From DATAOG01 sp963753685 (GTDB taxonomy: Bacteria; Pseudomonadota; Alphaproteobacteria; Geminicoccales; Geminicoccaceae), in contig CAVWDE010000020.1 in assembly GCA_963753685.1 (NCBI GenBank), positions 186,001 to 250,000 on the forward strand: a DNA stretch of 64,000 nt, given 5' to 3'. This document shows positions 16,863 to 25,649 of the stretch, piece by piece. Under the pieces are notes generated by a model. The model was given only the letters and a program-made list of their open reading frames with translations. It ran no database searches and had not been told where the DNA came from. The translations under genes and the position numbers were made by a program. Each line of letters begins with the position of its first letter. The first letter of the stretch is position 1.

Positions 16863-17635
16863 CGGAACAGATCCGCCGCGCGCTCGCGAATCAGGGCGGC
16901 GGCCGGCAGCAGCGGGCCGTCGGTGGCAAACCCGCGCATCAGCACCGCGGGCAGGCCCTCGTCCGCCTCGCCCATCAGCAGCTCCGCCGCCGAGGCGATC
17001 TGGTCCGCGAGCCCGACCTGGGTCACCTGCAGCGGGCGGCCTTCGAGGTCGAGCCGGCCGCGCAGGTCGAGCAGCGCCGGCAGCCCCGCGGCACCAAGCG
17101 CCAGCCCGACGACGCCGTGGCGAAAGGCGCGTCCGGCGCTGTCGCTGATGATCACGGCACGGGGAGCGCCGAAGCGCTCCTGCAGGGCGGCGAGCAGAGC
17201 GGCGGCGCTGGCATCCGGGTCCTTCGGCAGCAGCAGGACACGTGGCGTCCCGCCCTCCTGAGGCACGTTCGACTGGTCGACCCCGGCGTTGGCGAGCACG
17301 AGGCCGAGCCGATGCTCGGTGATGATCAGTCCCGGCCGGTAGCGGAGCACGGCGTGGGATTCCGAGAGGATCACCTCGACCAGCGCCGGATCCTTGCCGA
17401 TCGCCGCCGCCAGCTCCCGGGCGCGGGGCGAGGGCGTGATCTCGGCGAGGGACACCGAGCAACCTTCAGCCTTGGACACGATCTTATGGGTGACCACCAG
17501 CACGTCGCTCAGCTGAGGTCGCAGGGCGGCCGCCTCCAGGGCGTCGCCGAGGAGGCGCGCGAGGTCGTCGCCCGGGTTGATCGCCCCGATACCCGGGACG
17601 GCGGTGAGCGTGACCGCGAGGGGCGCTGCCGCCAC
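16859..17635 (-). CDS. cofE: Coenzyme F420-0:L-glutamate ligase
   Basis: The 258-residue enzyme adds gamma-linked glutamates to F420-0 using GTP. It shows VVTHKIVSKAEGC, PSPRARELAA, ITEHRLGLVLANAGVDQSN and VIISDSAGRAFRHGVVGLALGAAG, which match CofE and the N-terminal half of FbiB. It lacks the C-terminal nitroreductase-like domain that in mycobacterial FbiB reduces dehydro-F420-0. The start is set at GTG 17635, 5 bases after the fbiC stop; no strong ribosome site is visible, so CTG 17638 cannot be ruled out. The stop overlaps the cofD start. Confidence 0.93.
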   Translation of the reverse strand: MAAAPLAVTLTAVPGIGAINPGDDLARLLGDALEAAALRPQLSDVLVVTHKIVSKAEGCSVSLAEITPSPRARELAAAIGKDPALVEVILSESHAVLRYRPGLIITEHRLGLVLANAGVDQSNVPQEGGTPRVLLLPKDPDASAAALLAALQERFGAPRAVIISDSAGRAFRHGVVGLALGAAGLPALLDLRGRLDLEGRPLQVTQVGLADQIASAAELLMGEADEGLPAVLMRGFATDGPLLPAAALIRERAADLFR

Positions 17636-17640
17636 CAGCG

Positions 17641-20076
17641 CTATCCGAAGCGCACCAGCAGATGGTCTCCGGAGCGTTCGCGGCGCCGCGGCGGCGGGTT
17701 GACCGGCTCGGTGAGCGGTGCTGCTCGAAAGGAAGCCTTGACGCGCTCGGGCGTCGCCTCGCCATAGATGGTCGTTCGCTGATAGGGCAGGCGTCCGAGG
17801 TCCCCGATCAGCTCCTCCATGGCCTCCGGCGGCAGCTCCTGGCCGAAGGCGGCACCGGCGGCGCGGGTGATCAATTCGTTCATCAGCGTGCCGCCGAGAT
17901 CGTTCGCCCCGGATTGCAGGCAGGCCTGCGCGCCGCGCGGGCCCATCTTGACCCAGGAAGTCTGGACGGCGGTGATCTGCGGGTGCAGCGCGAGGCGGGC
18001 GACCGCATGCATCAGAAGGGCCTCGCGCCAGGTCGGGCCGCGGCGCGCGCCGCCTTTCAGATAGATCGGCGCCTCCATGTGCACGAACGGCAGCGGCACG
18101 AACTCCGTGAAGCCGCCGGTCTCCGCCTGCAGCTCGCGGATGCGCAGGAGATGGCGCGCCCAGTGGCGCGGATGGTCGACGTGGCCGAACATGATGGTGG
18201 CGGTGCTGCGCAGGCCCTGCGCATGCGCCGTGCGCATGACTTCCAGCCACTGGGCGGTGGTGATCTTGTCCGGGCAGATCACCCGGCGGACCTCGTCGTC
18301 CAGGATCTCGGCGGCGGTGCCGGGCAGCGAGCCGAGCCCGGCCCGCTTCAGCTCGGCGAGGAACTCGCCGAGCGAGATGCCGAGCGTGTGCGCGCCCTGC
18401 CAAACCTCGAGCGGCGAGAAGGCATGAACGTGGATGTCGGGCGCTGCTGCCTTCACGGTCCGGCAGATGTCGAGGTAGGTCTGGCCGCTGTAGTCCGGAT
18501 GAATGCCGCCCTGCAGGCACATTTCGGTCGCCCCGCGCGCCCAGGCCTCGCGGGTGCGGCGCGCGATCTCGTCGAGGTCGAGGTCATAGGCGGGCCCGCG
18601 CAGGTTCTCCGCGAGCTTGCCTTTGGAGAATGCGCAGAAGCGGCAGCGGAAATAGCAGACATTGGTGTAGTTGATGTTGCGGTTGACGACGTAGGCGACC
18701 CGCTCGCCGGCAACTTCCCGGCGCAGCTCGTCGGCCTCCCGGCAGACCGCATCCGCGTCCCGGCCGCGGGCCGCGAACAGGCGCACGATCTCGGCTTCGG
18801 TGAGGGAGCGGCCGGCCCGCGCGCGCTGCAGAATCGTCTGCAGGTCCTTCCCCGGCGAGGTCTGCGCAGCGGGCACGGGCACGGCCTTCGAGGCCGCGCC
18901 GGCGCTCCAGCCGTTCTCGCGCGCATAGCCTTCGGCATCGGCGTGCTCGAGGACGGGCGTGCGCATGCTGGGCGCCAGCCAGCGCTCCGGCTCCAGGACA
19001 TAGCGTGGATAGATCGGCAGGCGCGCCACCAGCTCCTTGCCGGCGGTCTCGCTCGCCCGCCGCAGCAGCTCGAGCGCGGGCCAGGGCGCCTCGGGATTGA
19101 CGTGGTCGGGCGTGACCGGCGAGACGCCGCCGAAGTCATCGATGCCGGCCGCGAGCAGCCGGTCGAGGGCGCCGGCATTGAGGTTGGGCGGCGCCTGGAT
19201 GCTCATCTCCGCTGGAAAAACCAGGCGGGCGAGCGCGATCGTCCAGAGGTGATCCTCGAGCGTCGGCTCGGCCGCCCCGGCCATCGCGGTGCCGGGCTTG
19301 GCGCGGAAATTCTGGACGATGATCTCTTGCAGATGGCCGTATTTGGCGTGTAGCGCGCGCAACGCCAGCAGAGCCTCGATGCGCTCGCGCCGGGTCTCGC
19401 CGATCCCGATCAGGATGCCGGTGGTGAAAGGGATTGCAAGCTCGCCGGCCGCGCGGATGGTCGCGAGACGAACCTCTGGACGCTTGTCCGGACAGCCATG
19501 GTGGGGGCCGCCGCGGTCGCAAAGCCGCTCGGAGGCCAACTCCAGCATCAGCCCGGCCGACACCGAGACCTCGCGCAGGCGCAGGAGGTCGGTCCGGGAC
19601 ATGATGCCCGGATTGACGTGCGGCAGGAGGCCGGTTGCCGCCTGGACCCGGCCCGCGACCTCGGCCAGATACTCGATCGTGGTTGCGTGGCCGAACGCGG
19701 CGAGCGCGTCGCGGGCGACACGGTAGCGTTGCTCGGGCTGGTCGCCGAGCGTGAAAAGGGCCTCGTGGCAGCCGGCCCTGGCGCCGGCCTCGGCGATCCG
19801 GATCGCGTCTTCGACCGAGAGATAGGGCGCCTTCAGGTCGCGCGGGGCGTGCGCGAAGGTGCAGTAGCGGCAAGTGTCGCGGCAGAGCTGGGTCAGCGGG
19901 ATGAAGACCTTCGGCGAATAGGTGACGACCGCCGGGTGGGCGAGATCCCGGCGGGCGCGGGCCGCCGCCAGCAGCGCGTCCAGGTCGTCGCAGGCCCCCA
20001 GTGCCAGCGCCTGGGCGTCGGTGAGCGGGGCGCCGCCGGCGGCGCTGGCGAGGATCGGATCGGTGCTCGTGGTCAT
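17641..20076 (-). CDS. fbiC: FO synthase, fused CofG-CofH radical SAM protein
   Basis: The 811-residue protein makes the deazaflavin FO from tyrosine and the riboflavin precursor ribityl-aminouracil. Two radical SAM domains are present: the first cluster motif has cysteines 65, 69 and 72 (CRDTCRYC), the second 474, 478 and 481 (CYFRCRFC). The halves correspond to CofG and CofH, which are separate in methanogens and fused in actinobacteria and some proteobacteria. The ATG at 20076 follows family alignment; the longer frame to 20202 adds an unconserved leader. It is first in the fbiC-cofE-cofD operon. Confidence 0.96.
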   Translation of the reverse strand: MTTSTDPILASAAGGAPLTDAQALALGACDDLDALLAAARARRDLAHPAVVTYSPKVFIPLTQLCRDTCRYCTFAHAPRDLKAPYLSVEDAIRIAEAGARAGCHEALFTLGDQPEQRYRVARDALAAFGHATTIEYLAEVAGRVQAATGLLPHVNPGIMSRTDLLRLREVSVSAGLMLELASERLCDRGGPHHGCPDKRPEVRLATIRAAGELAIPFTTGILIGIGETRRERIEALLALRALHAKYGHLQEIIVQNFRAKPGTAMAGAAEPTLEDHLWTIALARLVFPAEMSIQAPPNLNAGALDRLLAAGIDDFGGVSPVTPDHVNPEAPWPALELLRRASETAGKELVARLPIYPRYVLEPERWLAPSMRTPVLEHADAEGYARENGWSAGAASKAVPVPAAQTSPGKDLQTILQRARAGRSLTEAEIVRLFAARGRDADAVCREADELRREVAGERVAYVVNRNINYTNVCYFRCRFCAFSKGKLAENLRGPAYDLDLDEIARRTREAWARGATEMCLQGGIHPDYSGQTYLDICRTVKAAAPDIHVHAFSPLEVWQGAHTLGISLGEFLAELKRAGLGSLPGTAAEILDDEVRRVICPDKITTAQWLEVMRTAHAQGLRSTATIMFGHVDHPRHWARHLLRIRELQAETGGFTEFVPLPFVHMEAPIYLKGGARRGPTWREALLMHAVARLALHPQITAVQTSWVKMGPRGAQACLQSGANDLGGTLMNELITRAAGAAFGQELPPEAMEELIGDLGRLPYQRTTIYGEATPERVKASFRAAPLTEPVNPPPRRRERSGDHLLVRFG

Positions 20077-20229
20077 GGCTTGTTCGGCGCGTGCGCGCGC
20101 CCCTTGCTTGAGGTCTGCCGGTGCCGGAGATGCGAGGACAGGTCGGCGCCAACCAGGTCGCCGCGGGCCAGGCCGCCCGGTGGCCGCCGGAGTACAGCCC
20201 ATCTCGCGCGCCTGTACAAGTCGGGCGGC

Positions 20230-21288
20230 TCAGCGACCGTCGAGACGGACCGCGAGACGCTGGCAGCTCCGCGCCGCCCCCGCCAGCGCCCGGCCGCTCA
20301 GGCGCAGCACGCGGACCGAGAGCAGGAGCCAGGACAGGAGGAACGAGAGCGGCAGCAGCACGATGCTCCAGCCGACGATCGGGCCGAGGACGCCCGGCAG
20401 GCCGAGGCCGTCGGCGAGCAGCCAGGCATAGTGCGTGAACACTGCGGGGTGCAGCGCCATCAGCGCGATCAGGCCGACCGGCACACTGACCCTGACGGCG
20501 TTGATCCCGAGCACCTCGCCCGCAGCGAGAGCGCCCGACCGGAGCGTCGCGGTTTCGGCGCCAGTTCCTGCTGCGGCCACACTCTCGGCAGTGCCGCCGG
20601 CGGTTCGGGCTGCGCTCATGCCGCGGGCGGCGGTCCGGGCAAAGCCCAGCAGGGCGACGCCGGAGGCGATCGCGGCGACGTCGACCGCGGCGAGGCCGTA
20701 GGTCCGCCAGTCGATCGCCTTGCCCAGGACCAAGTCGCGCTCGAGGTCTGTAAGACCGCCGAACAGGAGGTCGGCGCCGCCGAGCGTGACGAGGCGGGTC
20801 GGGACCCACCTCGCCTCGCCGGCGGGCGTGATCTCCCAGAGGCCGACGAAGCCATTGCGCTGATCGCGCATCTTGAGAAGGGCAATGAGCCCGCGCTGCT
20901 CCGAGGTGAGCGGCGCGAGATCGCCGGGGCGGCCGCCGCCCTTCAACCAGGCCTCGAACCGCTGCCAGCCCTCCTTGGCCATTTGTGCGAGGTCGGCGAT
21001 CGTGCGCGAGCGCTGATAGGCGGCGACGATCGGCACGACCTGCGGCCCGAAGCGGGCGAGCTGCTCCCGGAACAGCTCGAGGTGGCCATAGGTGATGATG
21101 ATCGCCGGGGCCTGGTCGGGATACTGGTCGAGTGCTACCTCGGTCAGGCGGTCGTCGGCATCGCTCGCGAGCGCACCCGCGACGGTGCGCTGGAACGCAC
21201 GCTCGGGGTCGTCGACGTGACGCGGCACGACCGCCGCGAGGATGGCTGCGGCCAGCGCCACACCGAACAGGATCCGAAGCGCGCGCAT
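20230..21288 (-). CDS. Membrane protein of unknown function
   Basis: The 352-residue protein has an N-terminal hydrophobic segment (about 2-20), a long soluble part (about 25-190) with helices and an EITPAGEARW segment, and hydrophobic segments near 200-220 and two close to the C-terminus (around 280-335). I do not recognise a family. Codon use fits the neighbours and hydrophobic segments are well formed, so it is likely real. It sits between fbiC and the FGD gene, divergent from the latter, so it may be an F420-island membrane component, but there is no direct evidence. Confidence 0.6.
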   Translation of the reverse strand: MRALRILFGVALAAAILAAVVPRHVDDPERAFQRTVAGALASDADDRLTEVALDQYPDQAPAIIITYGHLELFREQLARFGPQVVPIVAAYQRSRTIADLAQMAKEGWQRFEAWLKGGGRPGDLAPLTSEQRGLIALLKMRDQRNGFVGLWEITPAGEARWVPTRLVTLGGADLLFGGLTDLERDLVLGKAIDWRTYGLAAVDVAAIASGVALLGFARTAARGMSAARTAGGTAESVAAAGTGAETATLRSGALAAGEVLGINAVRVSVPVGLIALMALHPAVFTHYAWLLADGLGLPGVLGPIVGWSIVLLPLSFLLSWLLLSVRVLRLSGRALAGAARSCQRLAVRLDGR

Positions 21289-21391
21289 CGCGATCTCGCG
21301 GCTGTTGACGTGGGCCCAGAGGATATCAGGATAGGGCGGCGGTCGACCATGCGGGCCGCTCCCCGAACCCAGGAAGCGGCGAGGATGTTCC

Positions 21392-22402
21392 ATGCTGAAA
21401 CTCGGCTACAAAGCCTCGGCGGAGCAGTTTCCGCCCCGCCAGCTGCTCGATTTCGCGATCCACGCTGAAGCGAAGGGCTTCGATTCGATCCTGGTCAGCG
21501 ATCATTTCCAGCCCTGGCGCCACACCGGCGGCCACGCGCCGTTCTCGTTCGCCTGGCTGGGCGCCTTGGGCGAGCGCACCTCGCGCGCGCTGATCGGCAC
21601 CAGCGTCGTGACCCCCACCTTTCGCTATCACCCTTCGGTCGTCGCGCAAGCGCTGGGGACCCTCGGCGCGCTCTACCCGGGCCGCATCCTGCTCGGGGTC
21701 GGCACCGGCGAATCCCTGAACGAGGTGCCGGCGACCGGCATGGAATGGCCGCCCTTCAAGGAGCGCTTTGCCCGCCTGCGCGAGGCGATCGAGCTGATGC
21801 GCCGCCTCGCCCGCGAGGACCGGGTGACCTTCGAGGGCGAGTTTTTCCGGACCGAAAAGGCGACGATCTACGATCGCCCCGAGACCCCGGTCCCGATCTA
21901 CGTCGCCGCCTCGGGCGCGGTCGCCGCACGGCTCGCCGGCCGGGTCGGCGACGGCTTCATCTGCACGAGCGGCAAGGCCAAGGAGCTCTATACCGAGACC
22001 CTGCTGCCGGCGGTCGCCGAAGGCCTCGAGAAGGCCGGCCGGAGTCCGGAAAACATCGAGCGCATGATCGAGATGAAGGTCTCCTTCGACACCGATCTCG
22101 ATCGCGCCCGCGACGACACCCGCCACTGGGCCGCCCTGGCGCTCAAGCCCGAGGAGAAAACCGGCGTCGAGGACCCGGTCGAAATGGAAAAACTCGCCGA
22201 CGCTCTGCCGGTCGAACGCGCCGCCAGCCGCTGGATCGTCTCGACCGACCCCGACGAGCACGTCGAACGCCTCGCCGACACCATCGCTCTAGGCTTCACC
22301 CACCTCGTCTTCCACGCCCCCGGTCCCGACCAGAAACGCTTTCTCGATCTCTACGGCCAGCTGGTCCTGCCGCGTCTGCGCCGGCGCTACGGCTCGGACT
22401 GA
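21392..22402 (+). CDS. fgd: F420-dependent glucose-6-phosphate dehydrogenase-like (FGD) protein
   Basis: The 336-residue protein has the same length as mycobacterial Fgd1 and near-identical blocks: KLGYKASAEQF, SDHFQPWRH, GGHAPFSF, LGVGTGESLNE, GDGFICTSGK and HLVFHAPGPDQ. The residues that in Fgd1 are H40, W44, E109, K198, K259 and R283 are present here as H38, W42, E107, K195, K256 and R280. The enzyme should reduce F420 while oxidising glucose-6-phosphate in the cytosol. GAGGATG precedes the ATG. It converges with cofC with a 16-base overlap, consistent with a long-standing association with F420 synthesis. Confidence 0.92.
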   Translation: MLKLGYKASAEQFPPRQLLDFAIHAEAKGFDSILVSDHFQPWRHTGGHAPFSFAWLGALGERTSRALIGTSVVTPTFRYHPSVVAQALGTLGALYPGRILLGVGTGESLNEVPATGMEWPPFKERFARLREAIELMRRLAREDRVTFEGEFFRTEKATIYDRPETPVPIYVAASGAVAARLAGRVGDGFICTSGKAKELYTETLLPAVAEGLEKAGRSPENIERMIEMKVSFDTDLDRARDDTRHWAALALKPEEKTGVEDPVEMEKLADALPVERAASRWIVSTDPDEHVERLADTIALGFTHLVFHAPGPDQKRFLDLYGQLVLPRLRRRYGSD

Positions 22403-23094
22403 CCTCGCAGCACGCGTTCCGCGATGCCGCTCTCGGCCAGGTAGTCGTAGGTCCGCGTTGGCGACGGCTCGGCGAGGAACGCCGTGAGGTCGTCGGGCGT
22501 GTCGATATCCAGAGCGAGCCCAGGGCGCTGCACGATCCGCGGTTCGATTCCGAGCGCTCGCGCCCGCTGCAAATGCGGGAAAAAGCTGTCGTCGCCGAAG
22601 CGCAGCGGCAAAAGATCCGGCGGGGAGCAGGCGACCGCGTTCGACCCCCGCTCATCGCGCGAGGGCGCGAGCGTCACTGCCGGCGCCGGCCCATGGACCC
22701 GCAACAGGACCTCGATATCCGCGGGCGTCACCAGGGGGATGTCGGCCGGCAGCTGCAGCATGCCCGCGACCCCTTCCCTGGCGAGCGTCGCTGCGCCCAA
22801 TGTGCTGGCGGCGGTATGGCCAAGGTTGGCGGCCTCGACCAGCGCCCGCGCGCGGTAGTGGATGGCGACCTGTTGCGCCTCGGGGTCGCGGGTCACGATG
22901 AGGAAGCCGGCGAGGCCGGCGCTCGCGGCGAGCGCGCTGAGCACGTCCTCCAGCATGGCCCGGAACAGGGCGCGGCGCTCTTCGGGCGACAGCACGCCTG
23001 AAAGCCGCTGCTTGGCGTTCGCCAGGTCCTTGACCGGCATGACGACCCACAGACCCGATCGTGGCACGGACGATGGCTCCCTCACCCTGCGCAT
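22387..23094 (-). CDS. cofC: 2-phospholactate/phosphoenolpyruvate guanylyltransferase of F420 synthesis
   Basis: The 235-residue nucleotidyltransferase activates a three-carbon phospho-acid with GTP for CofD. It shows VMPVKDLANAKQRL near the start, LQLPADIPLVTPADI, a SRDERGSNAV loop and DIDTPDDL, all CofC/FbiD features. Possible starts are ATG 23094 and GTGs at 23085 and 23067; the family begins just before WVVMPVK, so the shorter forms are also plausible. Whether it uses 2-phospholactate, phosphoenolpyruvate or 3-phosphoglycerate cannot be told by eye. Its 3' end overlaps the fgd gene by 16 bases. Confidence 0.92.
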   Translation of the reverse strand: MRRVREPSSVPRSGLWVVMPVKDLANAKQRLSGVLSPEERRALFRAMLEDVLSALAASAGLAGFLIVTRDPEAQQVAIHYRARALVEAANLGHTAASTLGAATLAREGVAGMLQLPADIPLVTPADIEVLLRVHGPAPAVTLAPSRDERGSNAVACSPPDLLPLRFGDDSFFPHLQRARALGIEPRIVQRPGLALDIDTPDDLTAFLAEPSPTRTYDYLAESGIAERVLRGQSEP

Positions 23095-23166
23095 GCGACA
23101 AAGGCTAGTCGTCGGGCGCGCTGCGGCCTAGGCTGGTGCTTCCGACCGCGAGGAGGCATCCAACCC

Positions 23167-24004
23167 ATGAAGATCGGCTTCTACTACTTCGCCACCGACT
23201 ACTCGATGCCCGTCGTCGAGGTGGCGAGGGAACTCGAGGCGCACGGCTACGAATCGCTGTTCGTGCCCGAGCACACCCACATCCCGGCCGCCCGCAGATC
23301 GCCCTGGCCGGGCGGGCCGGAGCTGCCCAGGCAGTATTCGCACACCCTCGACCCCTACGTCGGCCTCGCCGCGGCGGCCGCCGTCACGAAGACGCTGCGC
23401 CTTGGGACCGGGGTCAGCCTGCTCACCGAACGCGATCCGATCGTCACGGCGAAGATCGTGGCGACCCTCGATCTGATCTCCCATGGGCGTTTCGAGTTCG
23501 GGATCGGCGCCGGCTGGAATGCCGAGGAGATGGAGAATCACGGCACGCGCTTTGAGGACCGCTTCAAGGTCATGGTCGACCGCGCCAAAGCCATGAAAGC
23601 GATCTGGACCCAGGACGAGGCGGCCTATGACGGCGAGTTCACAAAGTTCGAAAAAATCTGGTCGTGGCCGAAGCCGGTGCAGAAGCCGCACCCGCCGATT
23701 CTGCTTGGCGGCGAGACCAAGTTCACGCTCAGGCGGGTGATGGAGTTCTGCGACGGCTGGTTCCCGCGCGGCCGCGGCCTTCGAGGATCCCAAGGCCGAG
23801 ATGGCGCGGCTCAAGAGCTTCGCGGACGAGGCCGGGCGCGACATCAGGACCGTGTCGACGACCTTGTTCGGCACCAAGCCGGAGGCGGGCTACGTCGAGC
23901 AGTGCCGGGCGGCCGGCCTCGATCGCGCGCTGTTCGCCCTGCCGCCGGAGGGTCGCGATGCGGTCATGCCGGTGATCGAGCAGCACACCACCTTCTTCGA
24001 CTGA
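23167..24004 (+). pseudogene. LLM-class F420-dependent oxidoreductase, disrupted by a frameshift
   Basis: The first 200 residues (start ATG 23167, GAGGAGG 11 bases upstream) are a good LLM/Rv2161c-type F420 oxidoreductase through CDGWFPRG. After about 23765 that frame turns into Arg/Gly-rich nonsense, while the next frame continues the family with AFEDPKAEMARLKSFADEAG and ends at a TGA at 24002-24004. One extra base in the GC run around 23765-23780 explains the shift. It may be a sequencing or assembly error in GCGCGGCCGCGG or a real lesion. The restored protein would be about 278 residues, normal for the family. Confidence 0.8.
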
Positions 24005-24262
24005 TCGCCGCTCGCGCGCAGGCTCTGCCGGGCAGCTTGACCGAGCGTCGGTGGGGCGCTTGCCGCGCAGCAGCCGCGAGCAACGGTCGCCGCTCGTCAG
24101 CTGCAGCGTCGTGATGTAGCAAGGTACCAAGGGGTCCGGGTGGCAATCTGACCTGGCGGCCGGTCAGCGGTCGAGTCAGGTCGCGTCGGGGCTGCGCGTC
24201 GCGCGGCGCGGCGTCGTGGTCGTGCTTTCGGTCCCTGTTTCAGAAAGTCGGCATCCCGGCCC

Positions 24263-25648
24263 ATGCAGCCAACCCTGGTCATCCTGGTGGTCGGCCTGAC
24301 CCCGTCCTTGCTCGGCGCGCACACGCCCCACCTCCAGCGTCTGGCGGCGGCGGGCGGTGTGCGGCCGCTCGCCACCGTGACTCCGGCGGTCACCTGCACC
24401 GTGCAGTCGACGCTGCTCACGGGCCTGCTGCCATCCGGCCATGGCGCGGTCGCCAACGGCTGGTATTTCCGCGACCAGGCCGAGGTCTGGCTGTGGCGCC
24501 AGTCGAACCGGCTGATCGCCGGCGAAAAGATCTGGGAGGCGGCCAAGCGGCGCGACCCGGGCTTCACCTGCGCCCAGATGTTCTGGTGGTACAACATGTA
24601 CTCATCGGCCGACTGGAGTGCCACGCCGCGGCCAATGTACCCGGCCGACGGCCGCAAGATCCCGGATCACTACGCTTGGCCGCCCGAGCTGCACGACGAG
24701 CTCGATGCCAGGCTCGGCCGGTTCCCGCTGTTCAAGTTCTGGGGACCGGCCGCCGACATCACCTCGAGCCGGTGGATCGCCGGGGCGACGATGCACGTGC
24801 GTCAGACCCGCAAGCCGACCCTCACACTGTGCTATCTGCCGCATCTCGACTACAATCTGCAGCGGCTCGGGCCCGACCTCGGCCAGCCGCGCCTGCAGCA
24901 GGACCTCGAGGAGATCGACGCGCTCTGCGCCGAGCTGATCGCGCAGGCCGAGCGGGACGGCGCCCGGATCATCGTGGTCTCGGAATACGGCATCACGCCG
25001 GTGACCGATGCCGTGCACATCAACCGCGCGCTGCGGCGGGCGGGCCTGATCCAGGTCCGGGTCGAGCTCGGGCGCGAGATCCTGGATGCCGGCGCCTCAG
25101 GCGCCTTCGCGCTCGCCGACCACCAGATCGCCCATGTCTACGTTCAGCCGGGCGCCAGCGTCGCCGAGGTCAAGCCGCTTCTGGAGAGCATCGACGGTGT
25201 CGAGCGGGTCCTGGACGAGGCCGGCAAGCGTGCCTTCGGGCTCGATCATCCGCGCTCGGGCGAGCTGGTCGCGATCGCGCGCCCGGACCGCTGGTTCAGC
25301 TACTACTACTGGCTCGACGACGCGCGGGCGCCGGATTTCGCCCGCACCGTCGACATCCACAGGAAGCCTGGCTACGACCCGGTCGAGCTGTTCGTCGACC
25401 CGGCGATCCGCCTGCCGTCGCTCGCGATCGGCTGGCGGCTGGCCAAGCGCAAGCTCGGCCAGCGTACGCTGCTCGACGTGATTTCGCTGAAGGACACGGC
25501 GCTGGTCAAAGGTTCGCACGGCCGGATCACCGACGATCCCGCGCACGGGCCGCTGGTGATCTCGAGCGTGCCCGAGCTGTTGCCCGAAGGCGCGGTCGCG
25601 GCGAGCGCCTTCAAACAGCTGGTGCTGGATCACGTCTTCGGGCGTTGA
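24263..25648 (+). CDS. eboF: Alkaline phosphatase/nucleotide pyrophosphatase family protein, EboF-like
   Basis: The 461-residue protein belongs to the alkaline phosphatase superfamily, nucleotide pyrophosphatase branch. An early nucleophile-type segment TPAVTCTVQSTLLTGLLPSGH (Thr or Ser nucleophile) and late ALADHQIAHVYVQ and LVKGSHGRI provide metal-site residues. It has no signal peptide. A protein of this family is the sixth member (EboF) of ebo clusters in other bacteria, and the other five genes lie just to the right. Here it is on the opposite strand and ends one base from the stop of the gene it faces. The ribosome site is weak. Confidence 0.85.
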   Translation: MQPTLVILVVGLTPSLLGAHTPHLQRLAAAGGVRPLATVTPAVTCTVQSTLLTGLLPSGHGAVANGWYFRDQAEVWLWRQSNRLIAGEKIWEAAKRRDPGFTCAQMFWWYNMYSSADWSATPRPMYPADGRKIPDHYAWPPELHDELDARLGRFPLFKFWGPAADITSSRWIAGATMHVRQTRKPTLTLCYLPHLDYNLQRLGPDLGQPRLQQDLEEIDALCAELIAQAERDGARIIVVSEYGITPVTDAVHINRALRRAGLIQVRVELGREILDAGASGAFALADHQIAHVYVQPGASVAEVKPLLESIDGVERVLDEAGKRAFGLDHPRSGELVAIARPDRWFSYYYWLDDARAPDFARTVDIHRKPGYDPVELFVDPAIRLPSLAIGWRLAKRKLGQRTLLDVISLKDTALVKGSHGRITDDPAHGPLVISSVPELLPEGAVAASAFKQLVLDHVFGR

Positions 25649-25649
25649 C

